Of a DNA stretch of 64,000 nt, positions 61,231 through 64,000 are shown one piece after another. Below the pieces are notes generated by a model. That model did no database searches. It saw nothing but the letters and a program-made list of their open reading frames with translations, and was not told where the DNA came from. A program made the position numbers and the translations under genes. The stretch spans positions 228,565 to 292,564 of the forward strand of contig NZ_LMCP01000046.1 in assembly GCF_001425625.1 (NCBI RefSeq), read 5' to 3'. The stretch is from Mesorhizobium sp. Root102 (GTDB lineage Bacteria; Pseudomonadota; Alphaproteobacteria; Rhizobiales; Rhizobiaceae). Each line of letters starts with the position of its first letter. Position 1 is the stretch's first letter.

Positions 61231-61743
61231 ATGCCTACGCACTCAACAGCCAGCCGTGCCCATGACATTCCGGCGGACGGCCGCAGCGATTTCGATTTCT
61301 TCTTCGGCAATTGGGATGTCAGCCATCGAAGGCTGCAAAAGCGTCTGACGGGCGACACCAACTGGGACGAATTCGCCGGCACATGCGAGGTCCGTCCGCT
61401 GCTTGGTGGCCTCGGCAATGTCGACGACAATGTCATCGACCTGCCTGACGGCGGCTATCGTGCCGCCACGGTGCGGACCTTCGATACGGCGACACGGCAA
61501 TGGTCGATCTGGTGGATCGATGGCCGCAACCCCCTGACCATCGACGTTCCGGTGCGCGGTGCGTTCACCGACGGCGTCGGCACGTTTATGTGTGAGGACG
61601 TCTTCGACGGACAGCCGATCCGGGTTCGTTTCCTCTGGTCGGAGATCGCGCAAAACACGGCGCGCTGGGAGCAGGCCTTTTCGCAGGATGGCGGCACCAC
61701 TTGGGAGACCAACTGGATCATGGAGTTTGCCCGCCAGCCGTGA
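61231..61743 (+). CDS. DUF1579-like protein
   Basis: A 170-residue protein from ATG 61231, preceded by GAGGGAGA; ATG 61198 is in frame but has a poorer site. The FDFFFGNWDVSHRRLQKRL start, LLGGLGNVDDNVIDLPDGGY and QWSIWWIDGRNP are standard for the calycin-like DUF1579 fold. There is no signal peptide and the function is unknown. Confidence 0.82.
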   Translation: MPTHSTASRAHDIPADGRSDFDFFFGNWDVSHRRLQKRLTGDTNWDEFAGTCEVRPLLGGLGNVDDNVIDLPDGGYRAATVRTFDTATRQWSIWWIDGRNPLTIDVPVRGAFTDGVGTFMCEDVFDGQPIRVRFLWSEIAQNTARWEQAFSQDGGTTWETNWIMEFARQP

Positions 61744-61761
61744 ACCAGCGATCGGCGCCTA

Positions 61762-62739
61762 TCAGGCAGTCGGGTCGTCGCTGCCGGGAATGAAGGCATC
61801 GAAGGCGGCGAGCAATTGCTCGCGGTAGATGTCGGCTTCCTGCAGGATTTCGTGGCGGGAGCCGTCGATCATCAGCAGCGAACCGAGCCGCAAACGCCTG
61901 GCGTAGGCCTCCACGGCCCTGGTTGAGACAACCTGGTCGGCGCCGGCGGCGATTATCAGCAAAGGGACCTGAATCCGAGCCATGAAGTCGGGATCGCTGA
62001 CCGCTTCGGACGCTTCGGCGGCCGCCTTCAGCCAGCGGATCGTCGGGCCACCAAGCGCCAGTTGCGGATACTCTTCGTAGATCCGCGTGTTGCGCCGATA
62101 GCGCGCCGGGTCCGACGTCAGTTTGTTGGTCTCGAAGGGGGCCGTCACCTTCGGCCGCGGACCCCAGGCGGCATAGAGCCGGCCGAGGCCGAGAGCGCAG
62201 AACAGCGAACAGACACGGCGAACCGTTGATATCGAAACCGGCAGGTCGGGCAGCGTCAGGAATGGCGCGATCAGCACCATGCGCCGCACGCGGTTCACCA
62301 TCGACGGCGTGGCAAGCAGCGTGATCGTGGCGCCGGCAGAGTGGGCGAGGATGTAGTACGGACCGCGGCAATCGGGCAGCACGATCTCCTCGAAAAATTG
62401 TTCGAGGTCTGCCGTATAGTCGCGGAAGCTCCTGACATAGCCGCGCTGGCGATCGCGGATCAGCCGGTCGGAATCGCCCTGGCCGCGCCAGTCGAGGGTG
62501 GCGACACCAAAGCCGCGATCGGCAAGGTTGCGGATGGTTTCGAAGTATTTCTCGATGCACTCGTTGCGGCCGGTGAGGAGGACCACGGTGCCCTTCATCG
62601 GGCGAGCGACCGCGCCGAACAGGCCATAGCGGATATTCTTGCGGTCACGCGTGGTGAAGAAGCCGCCGGTGGCGTTTTCCGGCCGCGGATTGCCCTCAAC
62701 TTCGTGAAAAAGGGAGTTCTCGGTGAAAAGATCCGTCAT
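61762..62739 (-). CDS. Alpha/beta hydrolase (lysophospholipase-like)
   Basis: A 325-residue hydrolase from ATG 62739 (MTDLFTENSLFHEVEGN); the further in-frame TTG at 62790 is less likely. Serine-hydrolase features are VVLLTGRNECIEKY, TLDWRGQGDS, the nucleophile elbow YILAHSAGATI (Ser in HSAGA) and VPLLIIAAGADQVVS for the acid; the final His is in DGSRHEILQE. It is similar to PldB-type lysophospholipases and monoglyceride lipases. Confidence 0.88.
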   Translation of the reverse strand: MTDLFTENSLFHEVEGNPRPENATGGFFTTRDRKNIRYGLFGAVARPMKGTVVLLTGRNECIEKYFETIRNLADRGFGVATLDWRGQGDSDRLIRDRQRGYVRSFRDYTADLEQFFEEIVLPDCRGPYYILAHSAGATITLLATPSMVNRVRRMVLIAPFLTLPDLPVSISTVRRVCSLFCALGLGRLYAAWGPRPKVTAPFETNKLTSDPARYRRNTRIYEEYPQLALGGPTIRWLKAAAEASEAVSDPDFMARIQVPLLIIAAGADQVVSTRAVEAYARRLRLGSLLMIDGSRHEILQEADIYREQLLAAFDAFIPGSDDPTA

Positions 62740-63216
62740 TCGGCGCTTCGTGTTCGGCGTCTGGCGTGCCGCCTGTGCTGGCTGGCTCAACTACGGTGAT
62801 AGACGCCCATGCGTCAAAAGCAAAGGAATTCCCTCTGATGGGAGGCTGCAACGGGGAAGGCCGGAAGCCGCTTGAAAGCGTGCTTCCGGCCTCTGTCGAT
62901 CCGGGAGGAAGGGACGTTAACACCCGGTCGGCCTCGTTGCGGCGCCTGTTGTGCAATCGGCGCCGCGAGTCCTTGATCCTGGATGCACTCTAGCGCCGGC
63001 TGCCTGAACGCGCGCCGAAGCGCCGGTTCATCTGCCGTTCATCGGGGAATCAGCCGCACGGCTTTTGCCGCCAGGCGAAATCTTGAAATGCTTTCGAGCG
63101 CTCCCCAAATGTCTCATGCGGTCGCCAATGTCGGGGCCGCTGGTCCAGCCGAAACGCCGCTCAAGGGTTTCGCACCGGCCATACGCAAACCATGTTGCTC
63201 AACAGGAGAACACCTC
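62740..63216. other. Intergenic region with a strong hairpin and the hsp20 leader
   Basis: A 10-bp perfect stem (GGCCGGAAGC 62859-62868 / GCTTCCGGCC 62882-62891) encloses a smaller CGCTT/AAGCG stem. It has no U tract on either strand, so it is not an ordinary terminator. The last 100 bp are the thermosensor-like leader of hsp20. No gene recognised. Confidence 0.55.
63110..63216 (+). promoter_or_regulatory. ROSE-like RNA thermometer in the hsp20 leader
   Basis: Just before the start, TTGCT (63195-63199) faces AGGAG (63204-63208) across a CAAC loop. This U(U/C)GCU-anti-Shine-Dalgarno pairing with a G-G mismatch is the signature of ROSE elements that shut small heat-shock genes at normal temperature in rhizobia. 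The upstream leader is GC rich and can form further stems. Confidence 0.75.
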
Positions 63217-63684
63217 ATGCGTCACGTTGATTTTTCCCCGCTTTATCGCTCGACCGTCGGCTTCGACCGTCTTTTCACCATGCTGGATTCGCTTGCGCAG
63301 CCGGATGGCGCGCAGACCTATCCGCCCTACAACATCGAGCGTACCGGCGAGGATTCCTACCGCATCTCGATGGCGGTTGCCGGCTTCTCCGACGAGGAAA
63401 TCTCGATCGAAGCCCACCGCAACGTGCTGACCGTAAAAGGTGAGCGCAAGGACGAGGGCACTGGCGAAGGGTCCGAACTGCTCTACCGCGGCATTGCCTC
63501 GAGGGCTTTCGAGCGGCGCTTCCAGCTTGCCGACCACGTCGAAGTCGTCGGAGCTTCGCTGAGGAACGGCCTGCTGTTCGTCGACCTCAAGCGCAACATC
63601 CCCGAGGAGCTGAAGCCGCGCAAGATCGCCATTACAGCGTCTTCGGCCAAGGCCAAGCAGATCGAGGCCAAGACCGCGGTATAA
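63217..63684 (+). CDS. Small heat-shock protein (Hsp20 / IbpA type)
   Basis: A 155-residue chaperone. It starts MRHVDFSPLYRSTVGFDRLF; the alpha-crystallin domain spans about residues 40-130 (YPPYNIERTGEDSYRISMAV, AHRNVLTVKGERKDE and the closing LRNGLLFVDLKRNIPEE). The C-terminal IxI-type motif KIAI mediates oligomer assembly. It holds unfolding proteins in the cytoplasm during heat stress. AGGAG before ATG 63217 is sequestered by the ROSE-like hairpin. Confidence 0.95.
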   Translation: MRHVDFSPLYRSTVGFDRLFTMLDSLAQPDGAQTYPPYNIERTGEDSYRISMAVAGFSDEEISIEAHRNVLTVKGERKDEGTGEGSELLYRGIASRAFERRFQLADHVEVVGASLRNGLLFVDLKRNIPEELKPRKIAITASSAKAKQIEAKTAV

Positions 63685-63716
63685 AGTGCCTAAAGTACAA
63701 GTCTCCTCCCGAGACG

Positions 63717-63796
63717 GAAGCGGCGCCGGAAGGCGCCGCTTCAGATTGATTACAAACCCCTCGGTTTTTGGCAGCGGTCAAAATCGAGGGGTTTTG
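63717..63796 (+). terminator. Hairpin/terminator module 1 after hsp20
   Basis: An 11-bp stem GAAGCGGCGCC / GGCGCCGCTTC with loop GGAA, then AAACCCCTCG (63754-63763) / CGAGGGGTTT (63785-63794) followed by TTGATTC. It resembles module 2 at 63865-63950. Confidence 0.7.
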
Positions 63797-63864
63797 ATTC
63801 CGATTTGTTCATAGTCTGGATCTGTGACGTTCCGTGAATCTGACGGCGTTTTGACCTGGCCGGA

Positions 63865-63950
63865 GGTTTGTCAGCAGTCTGAAGCGGCGCCGGAAGGCGC
63901 CGCTTCAGACTGCTGACAAACCCCTGGCATTTGCCGGGGGTTTTTGATTC
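63865..63950 (+). terminator. Hairpin/terminator module 2 (27-bp perfect stem plus U-tract hairpin)
   Basis: A 27-bp perfect inverted repeat (63865-63891 / 63896-63922) closed by a GGAA loop, whose core is identical to module 1. The terminator CCCCTGGC-ATTT-GCCGGGGG-TTTTT (63921-63945) follows. Confidence 0.75.
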
Positions 63951-63958
63951 ACTGGGTC

Positions 63959-64000
63959 ATGTTGAAGCGACCCGCCCCTGAACAGACCGCGCTCGAGATG
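63959..64000 (+). CDS. Possible start of a transposase gene (cut by window end)
   Basis: ATG 63959 opens a frame MLKRPAPEQTALEM that runs off the window. The beginning looks like the start of an IS-encoded transposase, but 14 codons are too few for a firm call. Confidence 0.3.
   Translation, partial: MLKRPAPEQTALEM

Noticed and set aside
62983..63216. N-terminal extension of hsp20 upstream of ATG 63217
   Set aside because: The extension would run through the thermometer hairpin. The AGGAG and alpha-crystallin family length place the start at 63217.

Overview
The window looks like a chromosomal segment of a Mesorhizobium-type alphaproteobacterium (Hyphomicrobiales, Phyllobacteriaceae). I infer this from the high-GC coding style, the many ABC, SDR and catabolic operons, a CpdR response regulator beside an N-formylglutamate amidohydrolase and a histidinol-phosphatase gene, an mmgR/suhB-type sRNA next to that phosphatase, a ROSE-like leader before a small heat-shock gene, and short dispersed intergenic repeats typical of rhizobia. 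No database search was possible, so family calls rest on motifs read by eye.

Layout. (1) 1-4.6 kb: the end of a heterotetrameric sarcosine oxidase operon (soxA, soxG), a small charged protein, a ThuA-like protein and a decayed Gfo/Idh/MocA gene. (2) 4.6-5.7 kb: a small exported protein and a TetR regulator sharing an 11-bp promoter motif. (3) 5.8-11.4 kb: two divergent acyl-CoA type units (SDR, MaoC, APH-like kinase and a frameshifted SDR on one side; acyl-CoA dehydrogenase and a zinc-type reductase on the other). (4) 11.6-15 kb: a tightly overlapping four-gene envelope-sugar operon (GT87, GT2, ChbG/HpnK deacetylase, GtrA). (5) 15-19.3 kb: an RND efflux pump with its adaptor. (6) 19.4-31.3 kb: a catabolic island with an RpiR regulator, an N-formylglutamate amidohydrolase-like hydrolase, an APC permease, a glutamine-synthetase-like ligase, an aldehyde dehydrogenase, an iron alcohol dehydrogenase and a four-gene ABC importer. 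This gene set would suit degradation of an amino alcohol or polyamine through gamma-glutamylated intermediates. (7) 31.3-36.8 kb: a frameshifted GST, a Na+/H+ antiporter, an EEP-family hydrolase, a DMT exporter and an MFS carrier.

(8) 36.8-52.9 kb: a nearly gapless minus-strand operon read from a LacI regulator through a Gfo/Idh oxidoreductase, CoA-transferase, enoyl-CoA hydratase, ALDH, sugar-type ABC importer, two GMC oxidoreductases and an SDR to a Dabb protein. A divergent DUF993 aldolase-like gene lies opposite, and two matching palindromic operators sit in the shared promoter region. Together they look like an inducible pathway for an unknown sugar or polyol. (9) 53-55.3 kb: a large two-part protein with a putative glycosyltransferase-like N-terminus and an alginate-lyase-family C-terminus. 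(10) 55.7-58.2 kb: small lipoproteins and the relic of an element integrated in tRNA-Val(GAC), with a truncated integrase and a degenerate copy of the tRNA 3' half. (11) 58.4-64 kb: cpdR, N-formylglutamate amidohydrolase, mmgR sRNA, hisN, a DUF1579-like protein, a lipase-like hydrolase, a thermosensor-controlled hsp20, and two related GC-rich hairpin/terminator modules before what may be the start of a transposase.

Three genes (3525-4569, 5781-6556, 31296-31921) carry apparent frameshifts. They may be real pseudogenes, or the two single-shift cases may be assembly errors.
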